Positions 30,396-40,458 are shown, counted from the stretch's first letter. The stretch is DNA of 64,000 bases from Thermoleophilaceae bacterium (GCA_014534235.1 JACVRW010000002.1:27257-91256), one strand, 5' to 3'. Program-made: numbers and translations. Notes: generated by a model not told the origin, from the letters alone.

Positions 30396-31847
30396 ATGAA
30401 CCGCCAGATCGCACAGCTGTTCGCGCTCACGGCCGTGCTGTTCGGTGTCCTCGTCGTCTTCACCTCGCGCTGGACCGTGTTCGAGGCGCAGTCGCTCGAC
30501 GACAACGCCGCGAACCGCCGCCCGCTGATCGAGGAGCAGAAGACCCCGCGCGGGCTGATATACGCGCGCAACGGCCGGACGGTGCTGGCGGACAACCGCG
30601 CGTCCGGCCGCGGCGAGGACCGGATCTTCACGCGGGTCTATCCGACGGGCGGGCTGTTCGCGCATCCGATCGGGTATTCGTTCATTCGCAACGGCCGGCG
30701 GAGCCTCGAGCTGTCTCGAAACGATGACCTCGCCGGCGAGGAGGACGAGTTCGAGACGATCCTCTCCGAGCTTGAGGATCGAACGCGCGAGGGGTTTGAC
30801 GTCGTCACGAACCTCGACGTGGCGGCGACGCAGGCCGCGGTGCGCGGGCTCGGCGGGCGCAAGGGCGCGGTCGTGGCGGTCGAGCCGCAGACCGGCAAGG
30901 TCCGGGTGATGGTCTCGATCCCGGAGTACGACCCGAATGAGGTTCCCTTCGGCCTTCGCCGGATCGAGGCCGATCCAAACCAGCCGCTCCTGAACCGCAC
31001 GACCCAGGAGCTCTACCCGCCCGGCTCCACTTTCAAGGTGGTCACGGCGGCGGCGGCACTCGACACCGGGAAGCTGACCCCAACGACCGTCATCGACGGG
31101 TCCTCGCCCAAGATCATCAGCGGGATCCCGCTCCAGAACGCGGGCGGCCAGAGCTTCGGTCCGATCAGCTTCACGGATGCGCTGACGAACTCCGTCAACA
31201 CGGTGTTCGCCCAGGTCGGGCTGCGGGTCGGGCGAGGGACGCTCGTCGACTACATGAAGCGCTTCGGCTTTTACGCGGATCCCCAGCTCGACTATCCCGG
31301 CTTTCAGATGGTCCCGAGCGGGATCCTGAACGGCGACGGCGACTACGTTGAGGACGGGTTCGACCTCGGTCGGGTGGCGATCGGGCAGGGGGGCCTCGAG
31401 GGAGAGATCCGTGCCAGCCCGCTGCAGATGGCGCTGGTGGCGGCCGCGATCGCCAACCGCGGCCGGCTGATGAAGCCGCGGCTGACGGACCGCGTCCTTC
31501 GCCCGGACGGGCGGATTAAGGAGCGCGTGGAGCCGGACCTCCAGTCACAAGTCATGAAGCCGGAGACCGCGGAGCAGCTCGCGCAGATGATGAGCCGGGT
31601 GGTGGAGGAGGGAACCGGGACCGCCGCCGCCCTGGCGGGTATCAGGGTGGCGGGTAAGACCGGGACGGCCGAGCTGGGGGCCGCCGCCGAGTTCACGCAG
31701 CCGTGGTTCATCGCCTTCGCTCCGGTGGAGGACCCGCAAGTGGCGATCGCCGTGACCGTCGAGCGGCAGCCGCCCGGCTCGGCCGGAGGCACCGTCGCGG
31801 CGCCGATCGCGAGGAGCGTGCTCGAGACGCTTCTCGGTCGTGGATGA
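30396..31847 (+). CDS. pbpA: penicillin-binding protein (PbpA-like transpeptidase)
   Basis: ELYPPGSTFKVVTAAAAL (SxxK), SVNTVFAQ, VAGKTGTAELG (KTG). Confidence 0.92.
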   Translation: MNRQIAQLFALTAVLFGVLVVFTSRWTVFEAQSLDDNAANRRPLIEEQKTPRGLIYARNGRTVLADNRASGRGEDRIFTRVYPTGGLFAHPIGYSFIRNGRRSLELSRNDDLAGEEDEFETILSELEDRTREGFDVVTNLDVAATQAAVRGLGGRKGAVVAVEPQTGKVRVMVSIPEYDPNEVPFGLRRIEADPNQPLLNRTTQELYPPGSTFKVVTAAAALDTGKLTPTTVIDGSSPKIISGIPLQNAGGQSFGPISFTDALTNSVNTVFAQVGLRVGRGTLVDYMKRFGFYADPQLDYPGFQMVPSGILNGDGDYVEDGFDLGRVAIGQGGLEGEIRASPLQMALVAAAIANRGRLMKPRLTDRVLRPDGRIKERVEPDLQSQVMKPETAEQLAQMMSRVVEEGTGTAAALAGIRVAGKTGTAELGAAAEFTQPWFIAFAPVEDPQVAIAVTVERQPPGSAGGTVAAPIARSVLETLLGRG

Positions 31848-33766
31848 CCGAGGTCGCCGACAACACGCTGGTCGACGGCCGCTACCGGATCGTCCGCCGG
31901 ATCGGCTCGGGTGGCATGGCTGACGTGTACTGCGCCGAGGACACGCACCTCGGCCGCGAGGTGGCGCTCAAGGTGCTGCACCGGCGCTTCGCGCAGGACC
32001 AGGAGTTCGTCGAGCGCTTCCGTCGCGAGGCGAAGTCGGCCGCCGGACTCAGCCACCCCAACGTCGTCGGGGTTTTCGATCGCGGCGAGTACGACGGCAC
32101 CTACTACATCGCGATGGAGCACCTGTCGGGGCGGACGCTCAAGGACATCGTGGAGACGGAGGCTCCACTCGCCCCGGAGCGCGCCATCGACCTGGCCGAG
32201 CAGGTGTTGCACGCGGCGGGCTTCGCCCACCGCCACGGTGTCATCCACCGCGACTTCAAGCCGCACAACGTGATCGTCGACGACCGCGGCCACGCCAAGG
32301 TCACCGACTTCGGCATCGCCCGCGCCGGCGCCTCGGAGATGACCGAGACGGGCTCGATCATGGGCACGGCGCAATACCTCTCCCCGGAGCAGGCGCAGGG
32401 GCACGCGGTCACCGCGGCGTCCGACCTCTACGCGATCGGCGTGATGCTGTACGAGATGCTCACCGGGCGGCTGCCGTTCGAGGGTGACAGCGCCGTCTCG
32501 CTGGCGCTCAAGCATCTGTCGGAGCTCCCGGTACCGATCTCGCAGCTGCGCCCGGACGTGCATCCGGCGCTCGAGGCGGTGGTGATGGCCGCGCTCGCCA
32601 AGGACCCGGCCCAGCGCTGGGAGTCGGCCGAGGACTTCGAGCGGGCGCTCGAAGTGGCGCGCGAGCAGATCCAGTCCGGCACGGACGGTGGTCAGGATCC
32701 GGTCGCATTCGCGCCGATCGCCGCTCCGCCGCCGCCCGCCGCCCCGAGCCACGCGGGTGACGGGACTATCGCTCCCGTGGCCGAGCCGGAGCGGCGGCGG
32801 CGTCGCTGGCCGTGGTTCACGCTCGGGTTGCTCCTGCTCATGGCGGCCGGCGTGCTCGCCTACCTCGCGCTGACGGGAGCGTTCGCCCCGGACAAGGCCC
32901 AGGTTCCGCGGGTGACCGGCGAACAGCTGCTCCGGGCGCGCGTAATGCTCGAGCGCGCGGGCTTCCAGGTGAGAGAGACACGGGTCCGTAGCCGCCGGCC
33001 GTTCGACCAGGTGATCGATCAGGACCCGAATGCCGGCGAGGAGGCCGAGGAGGGCTCGATCGTCACGCTCGTGGTCTCAAACGGCCCAGGCGAGGTGCTC
33101 GTGCCGAGGGTGTCGGGCTTGCCGCAGAGGCAGGCCATCGACGAGATGGAGGACGCAGGTCTGCGAGTGAACCTCGAGCGCGAGAACTCGGACGAGATCG
33201 CCGCCGGCTACGCGATCCGCACGGTGCCTCGCGCCGGCGTCGAGGTCGAGCGCGGCACCCGGATCACGCTGTTCGTCAGTGAGGGACCGGAGCAGGTCGC
33301 GGTCCCGGACGTGATCGGGCTCTCGAGCGAGTCGGCCCAGTTGCGCCTGCAGGCCGAGGGCCTCCCTGCGGCCGTTCAGGAGCAGGAGTCCGAGGAGGCC
33401 GAAGGCACGGTGATCGCCCAGACGCCGGGCGGCGGCGCGCAGGTCGACATCGGGACGACCGTGACGATCACCGTCTCGATCGGCATCCAGCGGGTCGGCG
33501 TGCCGGGTGTGATCGGGCTGACCCCGGGCGCCGCGGAGGCCGAGATCGGTGCGGCCGGCCTCAGCGCGGTCCGCACCGAGCGCAATGTCAGGGACCCGGC
33601 ACAGGAGGGTGTGGTGATCGCCCAGCGCCCGGGCGCCGGCGTCGAGCTCGAGCCGGGCGGCCAGGTCGTGATCGTCGTCGGCGTGCTTCAGCCGGAGGAG
33701 GAGATCCGGCCGCTCGAGCCGGAGAATCAGCCCGAGGAGCAGCAGGAGGAGCCCGAGGCGCCGTGA
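31844..33766 (+). CDS. pknB: Stk1/PknB serine/threonine kinase with PASTA repeats
   Basis: GRYRIVRRIGSGGMADVY, GVIHRDFKPHNVIVDD, four C-terminal PASTA-like repeats (VPRVSGLPQRQAIDEMEDAGL etc.); ATGA overlap. Confidence 0.94.
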   Translation: MTEVADNTLVDGRYRIVRRIGSGGMADVYCAEDTHLGREVALKVLHRRFAQDQEFVERFRREAKSAAGLSHPNVVGVFDRGEYDGTYYIAMEHLSGRTLKDIVETEAPLAPERAIDLAEQVLHAAGFAHRHGVIHRDFKPHNVIVDDRGHAKVTDFGIARAGASEMTETGSIMGTAQYLSPEQAQGHAVTAASDLYAIGVMLYEMLTGRLPFEGDSAVSLALKHLSELPVPISQLRPDVHPALEAVVMAALAKDPAQRWESAEDFERALEVAREQIQSGTDGGQDPVAFAPIAAPPPPAAPSHAGDGTIAPVAEPERRRRRWPWFTLGLLLLMAAGVLAYLALTGAFAPDKAQVPRVTGEQLLRARVMLERAGFQVRETRVRSRRPFDQVIDQDPNAGEEAEEGSIVTLVVSNGPGEVLVPRVSGLPQRQAIDEMEDAGLRVNLERENSDEIAAGYAIRTVPRAGVEVERGTRITLFVSEGPEQVAVPDVIGLSSESAQLRLQAEGLPAAVQEQESEEAEGTVIAQTPGGGAQVDIGTTVTITVSIGIQRVGVPGVIGLTPGAAEAEIGAAGLSAVRTERNVRDPAQEGVVIAQRPGAGVELEPGGQVVIVVGVLQPEEEIRPLEPENQPEEQQEEPEAP

Positions 33767-34716
33767 GGGTGGCCGTCATCGGCGGGGGGCGCTCGAGCGA
33801 GCACCAGGTCTCGCTGGCCTCCGCGGAGTCGGTGCGCGCCGGTCTCGAGGCCGGCGGGCATGAGACGGTCGACGTGCGTATCGACCGCGCCGGTCGCTGG
33901 AGCGTCGACGGACGAGGCCTGGCGCTTGAGCCGGCGGGTGGGCTCCTCGGCGCGGACGTGACGTTTCCCGTCCTGCACGGCCCGTTCGGAGAGGACGGGA
34001 CCGTCCAGGGGCTCCTCGAGCTGCTTGACGTCCCCTACGTGGGGGCCGGCGTTATGGCCTCGGCGGTGTCGATGGACAAGGCGCTCTTCAAAGACCTGAT
34101 GTCGGCGCACGGAATCCCGCAGGTGGAATACGCGGTGGTCCGGGAGGGCGACGAGCCGTCGGTTCGCCCGCCGGTCTTCGTGAAGCCGGCCCGGCTCGGC
34201 TCGTCGGTGGGGATCTCGAAGGCCTCGTCCGAGGCCGACCTCGACGTAGCCCTACGGTACGCGTTCGAGTACGACTCGGTGGCGCTCGTCGAGCGGTTGT
34301 CGGGCGGCCATGAGGTGGAGTGCTCCGTGCTCGGCCACCGCGACCCGACCGCCTCCGAGCCCGGGGAGATCGTGGTCAAGAAGGGCGACTGGTACGACTA
34401 TGAGGCGAAGTACACGGACGGCGGCATGGAGCTCGTCGTCCCGGCTCGCGTGCCCGAGCACGTGCGCGAGGAGGTTCGAAGGCTCGCGGTCGAGGTGTTC
34501 GGCATCGTGAGCTGCTCGGGGATGGCACGCGTCGACTTCTTCGTGGAGGACGAGCGGGTGCTGGTCAACGAGCTCAACACCATCCCCGGCTTCACGCAGA
34601 CGAGCGTGTACGCCAAGCTCTTCGAGGCCGGCGGCCTCGCCTACGGGGAACTCCTCGACCGCCTCCTGGATCTGGCGCTGGAGCGCCACGCGGAGGAGCG
34701 CCGCTACCGGCACTAG
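33763..34716 (+). CDS. ddl: D-alanine--D-alanine ligase (second copy, DdlA-like)
   Basis: VAVIGGGRSSEHQVSLASAESV, FPVLHGPFGEDGTVQGLLELLDVPYVGAGVMASAVSMDK, VNELNTIPGFTQTSVY; GTGA overlap with pknB. Confidence 0.93.
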   Translation: MRVAVIGGGRSSEHQVSLASAESVRAGLEAGGHETVDVRIDRAGRWSVDGRGLALEPAGGLLGADVTFPVLHGPFGEDGTVQGLLELLDVPYVGAGVMASAVSMDKALFKDLMSAHGIPQVEYAVVREGDEPSVRPPVFVKPARLGSSVGISKASSEADLDVALRYAFEYDSVALVERLSGGHEVECSVLGHRDPTASEPGEIVVKKGDWYDYEAKYTDGGMELVVPARVPEHVREEVRRLAVEVFGIVSCSGMARVDFFVEDERVLVNELNTIPGFTQTSVYAKLFEAGGLAYGELLDRLLDLALERHAEERRYRH

Positions 34717-34817
34717 CGGTTGTCGGCCCCCGCGCTCGCGGCGGGGTTGGCCTCCGCCGTCCCGGTTTGGGCGGGGTAGGGGTGAGCTCCCGTTGCCCGG
34801 GGTCGCCCTCGGACGAC

Positions 34818-34864
34818 GGGTGTCAGGACTTTTTGTTCTATAACCCCACTTTCTCCTGACACCC
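34818..34864. repeat. REP/MITE-like inverted repeat GGGTGTCAGGA-25 nt-TCCTGACACCC
   Basis: 11-bp perfect arms, AT-rich loop ctttttgttctataaccccactttc, intergenic between convergent genes. Confidence 0.6.
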
Positions 34865-34997
34865 CGACGCAGGGCTTGCCGCGCGACTCGGGGGAGCGGG
34901 AACCACTCCCATACCCGCCCATGCCCGGCCCGCGGAGACAGCTTGGCCTGCGCCCACCGGGCCGGAGACCAACCCGGCTCGGCGGGCCGCTACGGCA

Positions 34998-36161
34998 CTA
35001 GTCCACGGTCCCCTCCCGGTCGAGCCAGAACAGCTCCCGAGCGGCGAACGCGGTGTTCGGGAAGTCCGAGAACACGCCGTCGATTCCCAGCTCGTAGAAC
35101 TGCAGGTACTCGTTTATCGGGTTGCCCCCGTAGTCGCTCACGAGCCGCTGCTGCTCGTTCCGGAACGTCCAGGTGTGAACGAGGAGGCCGTGGGCGTGCG
35201 CGCGCTGGATCAGGGCGGTGGGCGGAAGCAGCCTGCGCTGCGAGTCGGGGCCGGTGCCCGTGGTGCTCACGATGTAGCGCTTCCACGGGCCGATCCCGTC
35301 CGCGTAGGAGCGCACCTCCTCGAGCCCCTCGTCGGTGACGAAGAAGCCGAACGTCCGGGCCAGGAGCTCCGGGTCGCCGGACACCGTCCAGTCGTAGGGG
35401 CGGTCGTACGGCGGCGCGTAGGCGAGCGTTCCGTCGGGATTCACGTCGTAGGCGTCGACGAGCTGGACCAGCCGGACCGGCGTGATCCGGTTCAGCTTGA
35501 TCAGGTTGGACTGCTCGAAGGACTGGATGAAGACCGGTGCCCGCCGACGGTTCCATCCGGCGCGGCGCAGCACTGCGACGAGCCGGCGCTCTAGCGGCAG
35601 GCCGAGGTCCTTGTGGTACGTGGGGTGCTTCGTCTCCGGATAGATCCCGATCCTGCGCCCACGCTTCCGGGACTCGCGCTTCACCAGCGCGATGATCTCC
35701 CCGAGCGTCGGGATCTGGAACCGGCCGTTGAATCGCTGCGGCCGCTCGGGGAAGGACTGGACGGCGCGGAGCGTCTTGATTTCGGCGAGCGTGAAGTCCG
35801 ACGCGAAGAAGCCCTCCTCGGGGACACCGTCCACCACCGCGGTGCGCCGCCGATCCGCGAACTCGGGACGGCTCGCGACGTCGGTGGTGTTGATCATGTT
35901 GGGCTCGTGGCGGGCGATCAGGTGACCGTCCTTCGTGGCCACGAGGTCGGGTTCCACGTAGTCGGCGCCCAGCTTGATCGCGAGCCTGTAGGACTCGAGC
36001 GTGTGCTCGGGCAGGTAGCCGCTGGCGCCGCGGTGCCCGATCACAAGCGGGGTGGTCTCGCCCCTCCCGCTCCTCGAGTCGGCCGCGGCGCCGGAGGCGA
36101 CCCCGGCGAAGAGCGCCACCCCCAAGGACAGTACGGCCCAGATTGCACGTGCTCGTCTCAT
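34998..36161 (-). CDS. glycerophosphodiester phosphodiesterase (secreted)
   Basis: [50 protein letters not shown]; signal peptide. Confidence 0.93.
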   Translation of the reverse strand: MRRARAIWAVLSLGVALFAGVASGAAADSRSGRGETTPLVIGHRGASGYLPEHTLESYRLAIKLGADYVEPDLVATKDGHLIARHEPNMINTTDVASRPEFADRRRTAVVDGVPEEGFFASDFTLAEIKTLRAVQSFPERPQRFNGRFQIPTLGEIIALVKRESRKRGRRIGIYPETKHPTYHKDLGLPLERRLVAVLRRAGWNRRRAPVFIQSFEQSNLIKLNRITPVRLVQLVDAYDVNPDGTLAYAPPYDRPYDWTVSGDPELLARTFGFFVTDEGLEEVRSYADGIGPWKRYIVSTTGTGPDSQRRLLPPTALIQRAHAHGLLVHTWTFRNEQQRLVSDYGGNPINEYLQFYELGIDGVFSDFPNTAFAARELFWLDREGTVD

Positions 36162-36230
36162 CGCCCCGCTCTCCTCCGGTCGGTTAGGGCCGAACTTACC
36201 GCAGCGGCGGTAAGCCGTGTGAAGAGCCCG

Positions 36231-37715
36231 CTATTTCTCGAGGCGCAGCTCGCGGATGTCGGCCTTGCCACCTTCCGGGAGGTTCGTGATCCAAACGAGG
36301 TAGTAGCGAAAGCGGCGTTGCGCGGTGTCGAGCGGGATCTTCTGGTCCTGCCGGACCCTGGTGGTGGCGCTGACCTTCGTCCAGCCGCGGATCCCGCCGG
36401 GGACGGTGTTCGCCGCATAGACGGCGGCCCGGTAGCCGGGCGTGGAGGTTACGAGGTCGAGCTGGCGGGCCGCGACTTTCGTGTCAGCGTCGACGTAGAG
36501 GCCCACGCCGCGCTTGTTCGAGCCGGCGAGGCCGCCCTGGTAGGTCTCGGTGTCCCAGACGGTCGTGCGGTTGCCGTCGATGGCGAGCCCGGCCTGACCG
36601 CGTGATTCCTCGCCGTCCCCCTCGGGGTCGTAGTCGCTCGCGGCGTTGCCGGCCAGCTCCACGTTCGTAAGCCCCGGGCTGCTCGGCGCCACCGGGCTCC
36701 CCGCCCCCTTTTCGGTGCGGGTGGTCGCGAAGTACGTGACCGCTCCGCCCACGAGCGCGAGCAAGAGCACGCTCAGGACCAGCGCCCGCCGGGGGTGCCG
36801 CAGCCGCCCCGGCGCGAAGTCGGCCGTGTCGCCGGGCAGGTTGCGAAGCACCGTTGTGGCCTCGCCGGTCGTCTGACCGCTTCGAGCGGCCTCGATGGCC
36901 AGCACCTCCTCGAGGTCGTGCACCAGGTCGGTGACCGTCGCGTAGCGGTTGCGTGTCTCCTTGGCCGTGGCGCGCTCGACGATCGCGGCGAGGGCGGCCG
37001 AGATCTCGGGCCGACGGCGCTGGACGTCCGGCAGCGGCTCCCGCACGTGCTTCATCGCCACCGCCACCTGGGTGTCGGCCTTGAACGGGACCTCCCCGGT
37101 GAGCATCTCGTAGAGCACGATGCCGAGCGAGTAGATGTCCGACTGCTCGGTCACCTCGTGGCCGAGGGCCTGCTCGGGGGAGACGTAGTCGGTGGTCCCG
37201 AGCACGCGTCCGGGCGCGGTCAGGCGCTGGGCCTCGAGCGAGCGGGCGATGCCGAAGTCGGTCACCTTCGCCCGGCCGTCAGGGTCGATCAGCACGTTCT
37301 GGGGCTTCACGTCCCGGTGGACCAGCCGGTGCGCGTGGGCGGACTCGAGCGCGCGGCCGATCTCGATGGCGTAGGCGACCGCTTCCGCCACGGGCAGGCG
37401 GCCGTGGCGGCGGATCCGGTCCTTGAGCGTCTCCCCCTCTACGTACTCGAAGACGATGTACGGGGTGCCCTCGTCCTCGCCCGCGTCGATCACCGTGACC
37501 ACGTGCGGGTGGTTCAGCCGCGCAACGGCGCGGGATTCGCGCCGGAAGCGCTCCAGCTGGTCCGGGTCGGTCGAGATGTCCCGGTGCATGAGCTTGATCG
37601 CCACGAGACGCTCGAGCATGGGATCGAACGCGCGGTAGACGCTCGACATCCCGCCGGAGCCGATCCTCTCCTCTAGCCGGAAGCGGCCGCCTATGAGGGT
37701 GCCGATCACTGTCAT
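36231..37715 (-). CDS. serine/threonine protein kinase with extracellular discoidin (F5/8 C)-like domain
   Basis: GRFRLEERIGSGGMSSVYRAFD, RLVHRDVKPQNVLIDPD; TM LVLSVLLLALVGGAVTYFA; C-terminal LAIDGNRTTVWDTETY...RYYLVWITNLPEGGKADIRELRL. Confidence 0.88.
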   Translation of the reverse strand: MTVIGTLIGGRFRLEERIGSGGMSSVYRAFDPMLERLVAIKLMHRDISTDPDQLERFRRESRAVARLNHPHVVTVIDAGEDEGTPYIVFEYVEGETLKDRIRRHGRLPVAEAVAYAIEIGRALESAHAHRLVHRDVKPQNVLIDPDGRAKVTDFGIARSLEAQRLTAPGRVLGTTDYVSPEQALGHEVTEQSDIYSLGIVLYEMLTGEVPFKADTQVAVAMKHVREPLPDVQRRRPEISAALAAIVERATAKETRNRYATVTDLVHDLEEVLAIEAARSGQTTGEATTVLRNLPGDTADFAPGRLRHPRRALVLSVLLLALVGGAVTYFATTRTEKGAGSPVAPSSPGLTNVELAGNAASDYDPEGDGEESRGQAGLAIDGNRTTVWDTETYQGGLAGSNKRGVGLYVDADTKVAARQLDLVTSTPGYRAAVYAANTVPGGIRGWTKVSATTRVRQDQKIPLDTAQRRFRYYLVWITNLPEGGKADIRELRLEK

Positions 37716-37732
37716 CTATTTTCCGCCCTTGC

Positions 37733-38575
37733 TTGCCGGTACGCGCCCGCTATTACACGGATCCCGCCTGCTCGGCGTCTTGGGCCGCCGAACCGCGCCT
37801 CCGGGCCCTGCTCTTGGAGTTCGGTGCGGAGGTGGAGATCACCTACGTGATGGGCGGCCTCGCCCGCGAGTACGCCGGCGACCTCTCCTGGCTCGTCATC
37901 GAGTGGCTGGACGCGGCGGATCGCTCGGGGATGCCGCTTGATCCCCGCCTCTGGTACGACGGCCCGCCCCGTTCGACGTTCCCGGCGTGCATGGCGGTGA
38001 AGGCGGCGGCGGAGCAGGGGCGGGAAGCCGCCGGGCGCTACCTGCGCGCCGTGCGCGAGGGGATCATGTGTCGCCGGCGGCGCCTCGACTCCGCCGAGGC
38101 GCTCCTGGAGGAGGCCCGCGGCGCGGGCCTCGATGCGCAGCGGTTTCGCGTGGACATCGAGTCGCATGCGATCGTCGAGGCGTTCGGCGCGGATCTCGAG
38201 GAGACCCGTACGATTCCGGCGGCCGCACGCGAGCGCGGGCTCGCGCGCGAGGCGACCCACGGCTCGAAGGGGGAGCGCCTCGCGTTCCCGACCATCCGCT
38301 TCGGCGACGACTCCGGCGAGGAGTGGTGCGGCGGCGACCATTCCTATGAAGAGTGGCGCACTGCGGCGATGGCCGTGGGGGCCCGCCCCGCCGACGAGCC
38401 GCCCCGGGACGTTCTCGCCGCGCTCAGACGGTTCGGCAGGATGGCCACGCCGGAGGTCGAGACCGTCTGCCGGCTGCCCGGTCCACGCGCCTCCGCCGAG
38501 CTCTGGCGCCTCGCCGCCGAGTGGAGGGTGAGGCCCACCCGCGTGCTGACCGGCACGCTCTGGGAGATCGCCTAG
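37733..38575 (+). CDS. DsbA-family (thioredoxin-fold) protein
   Basis: VRARYYTDPACSASWAAEPRLRALLLEFG...ITYVMGGLA...LAFPTIRFGD; TTG start. Confidence 0.75.
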   Translation: MPVRARYYTDPACSASWAAEPRLRALLLEFGAEVEITYVMGGLAREYAGDLSWLVIEWLDAADRSGMPLDPRLWYDGPPRSTFPACMAVKAAAEQGREAAGRYLRAVREGIMCRRRRLDSAEALLEEARGAGLDAQRFRVDIESHAIVEAFGADLEETRTIPAAARERGLAREATHGSKGERLAFPTIRFGDDSGEEWCGGDHSYEEWRTAAMAVGARPADEPPRDVLAALRRFGRMATPEVETVCRLPGPRASAELWRLAAEWRVRPTRVLTGTLWEIA

Positions 38576-39636
38576 CTCGCCCGTGTGGGCTCGAAGCCCG
38601 CGCGGCCGCCGCGCAGTCCCTGGCGGGGCAGCTCGACGATGCCCGCGGCCGTCGTCGTACGCCCGATCGGCGCGGTCCCCGGATGCCGGGGCGCTAGCAG
38701 CTCGACCGTGCGCTCGGCGTCGGCGACCGGGACGACGCAGCAGAACCCGCAACCCATGTTGAAGACCTCGTAGAGCTCCGGCGCCTCGATGCCCGCACGC
38801 TCCGCGATGAGCTCGAACACGGCGGGCACGGGGAGGGGTGTGTCGATCCGGTACCCGACCTCGGCGTCGAGGCGGAGCAGGTTGAGGAGGCCGTCGCCCG
38901 TGATGTGGGCCAGGCCGCGCACGTCGACCTCGGAGGCAAGGAGCTCCCTGATGGCCGCGACGTAGATCGCGGTCGGCTCGAGCAGCATGTCGCCGACGGG
39001 GCGCCCGGCGACCTCCTCTTCGAGGTTCGGTAGGGCTCGGCGCGCCAGCGTCAGCCCGTTTGAATGGATTCCGCTCGAGGGGATGCCGATCACGGCGTCG
39101 CCCGGCTCGATGCGCTCCCCGGTGACGATCGCGTTGAGGTCGACGAGCCCGACGCAGAAGCCGAGCAGGTCGAAGCCACGCGGTGAGGGATGGCCCCGGA
39201 TCAGCTCCGGCAACACGGCGAGCTCGCCTCCGGGGATCTCGACCGCCGCCTCCACGGCACCCCGCCGCAGCCCGAGGGCGATCTGCTCCAGGGTCGCCGG
39301 GTCGGCCTGCTCGACGGCGATGTAGTCGAGGACGGCGATTGGGTCGGCGCCGACGCAGACCACGTCGTTCACGTTCATCGCGATGCAGTCGATCCCCACC
39401 GTGTCGAGGCGGCCCAGCTGCTCGGCCACGATGACCTTGGTCCCGACCCCGTCACACGCCAGCGCGAGCCCGCGCGAGTCGTCCACGCGCAGGACGGCCG
39501 CGTAGTGCCCGGGCGCGATCGCCGACCGCCGCTCGCGCCCGGTCTCGAGGCCGGCGAGGACCTGTACGAGGGCCGAGACCGCCGCGCCGGCGGCGGATTG
39601 GTCGACGCCCGCACGCGCGTACGCGCCCATCCCCAT
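38572..39636 (-). CDS. purM: phosphoribosylformylglycinamidine cyclo-ligase
   Basis: YARAGVDQSAAGAAVSAL, LACDGVGTKVIVAEQLGRLDTVGIDCIAMNVNDVVCVGADPIAVLDYIA, NMGCGFCCVV. Confidence 0.94.
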   Translation of the reverse strand: MGMGAYARAGVDQSAAGAAVSALVQVLAGLETGRERRSAIAPGHYAAVLRVDDSRGLALACDGVGTKVIVAEQLGRLDTVGIDCIAMNVNDVVCVGADPIAVLDYIAVEQADPATLEQIALGLRRGAVEAAVEIPGGELAVLPELIRGHPSPRGFDLLGFCVGLVDLNAIVTGERIEPGDAVIGIPSSGIHSNGLTLARRALPNLEEEVAGRPVGDMLLEPTAIYVAAIRELLASEVDVRGLAHITGDGLLNLLRLDAEVGYRIDTPLPVPAVFELIAERAGIEAPELYEVFNMGCGFCCVVPVADAERTVELLAPRHPGTAPIGRTTTAAGIVELPRQGLRGGRAGFEPTRAS

Positions 39637-39669
39637 CGCGGCGCATTCAAGCGGATGCACCCGGCGGGC

Positions 39670-40458
39670 CTACCCGCCGCGGGCGGCCACCAGCGAGACG
39701 GCTCCGACCCCGATCCTGTAGAGGCCGAGGGCGGTGTACGCGCGCGGCCGCTCCAGCCGGTTGAGGAGCGGGGAGGCCGCCGCAGCCGAGGCGAAGGCGG
39801 CGCCGGCGCCCGCGACGGCCGGGACGCTCAGCGCGCGCCCCGCCTCCCCGCTCGCCGCGCGCAGTGCCTTCAGAGCCACCGCGCCCAGCGTCACCGGCAC
39901 CGCCGCGGTCACCGCAAGCCGGAGCGACGCTGGCCGCGAGAGTCCCCGTAGGCGACCTGCGGTCAGCGCCGCGCCCGAGCGCGACACGCCGGGGACGAGC
40001 GCGACCGCCTGGGCCAGACCCACCGCCAGGTGGTCGCCGGGCGCACTCGCGTCGCGAGCCCCGCGCGCGCGATCGGCGACGAGCAGCGCGCCGCCCGCGG
40101 CGATCTGGGCGAGAGCCACGGAGCGCGTCCCGCCGAGCCGGTCCTCGATCGGGCGCTCGAGGAGGAAGCCGGCCACCGCCGCCGGCAGCGCGGTCAGCGT
40201 GAGGGCCGCCGGGGTGGGTGGCTCACCCGAGCGCGCGCCGAGGCGGATGGCCGCCGCCGCGAGCACCGGGACCGAGCCGGCGTGCAGCGCAACCTCGAAG
40301 GACTTGCGCGCATCGCCGGGGAGGTCCGCGTAGTCCCGGCCGAGGAGCCGGCCGAGCAGCGCGAGGTGCCCTGAGCTCGACACCGGAAGCAGCTCCGCCC
40401 CGCCTTGGACGGCGCCCAGGACGAGCGCCTCGTGAACCGACGGACTCCTCGAACTCAG
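39670..40458 (-). CDS. uppP: undecaprenyl-diphosphatase UppP/BacA; CTG start proposed
   Basis: VHEALVLGAVQGGAELLPVSSSGHLALLGRLLG and ALVPGVSRSGAALTAG; track start (GTG, 40383) would delete the (E/Q)XXXE motif. Confidence 0.88.
   Translation of the reverse strand: MSSRSPSVHEALVLGAVQGGAELLPVSSSGHLALLGRLLGRDYADLPGDARKSFEVALHAGSVPVLAAAAIRLGARSGEPPTPAALTLTALPAAVAGFLLERPIEDRLGGTRSVALAQIAAGGALLVADRARGARDASAPGDHLAVGLAQAVALVPGVSRSGAALTAGRLRGLSRPASLRLAVTAAVPVTLGAVALKALRAASGEAGRALSVPAVAGAGAAFASAAAASPLLNRLERPRAYTALGLYRIGVGAVSLVAARGG

Noticed and set aside
28866-31847. 993-aa plus ORF
   Set aside because: The first 500 residues are an out-of-frame reading of the PP2C and FtsW/RodA genes; the true PBP starts at 30396.
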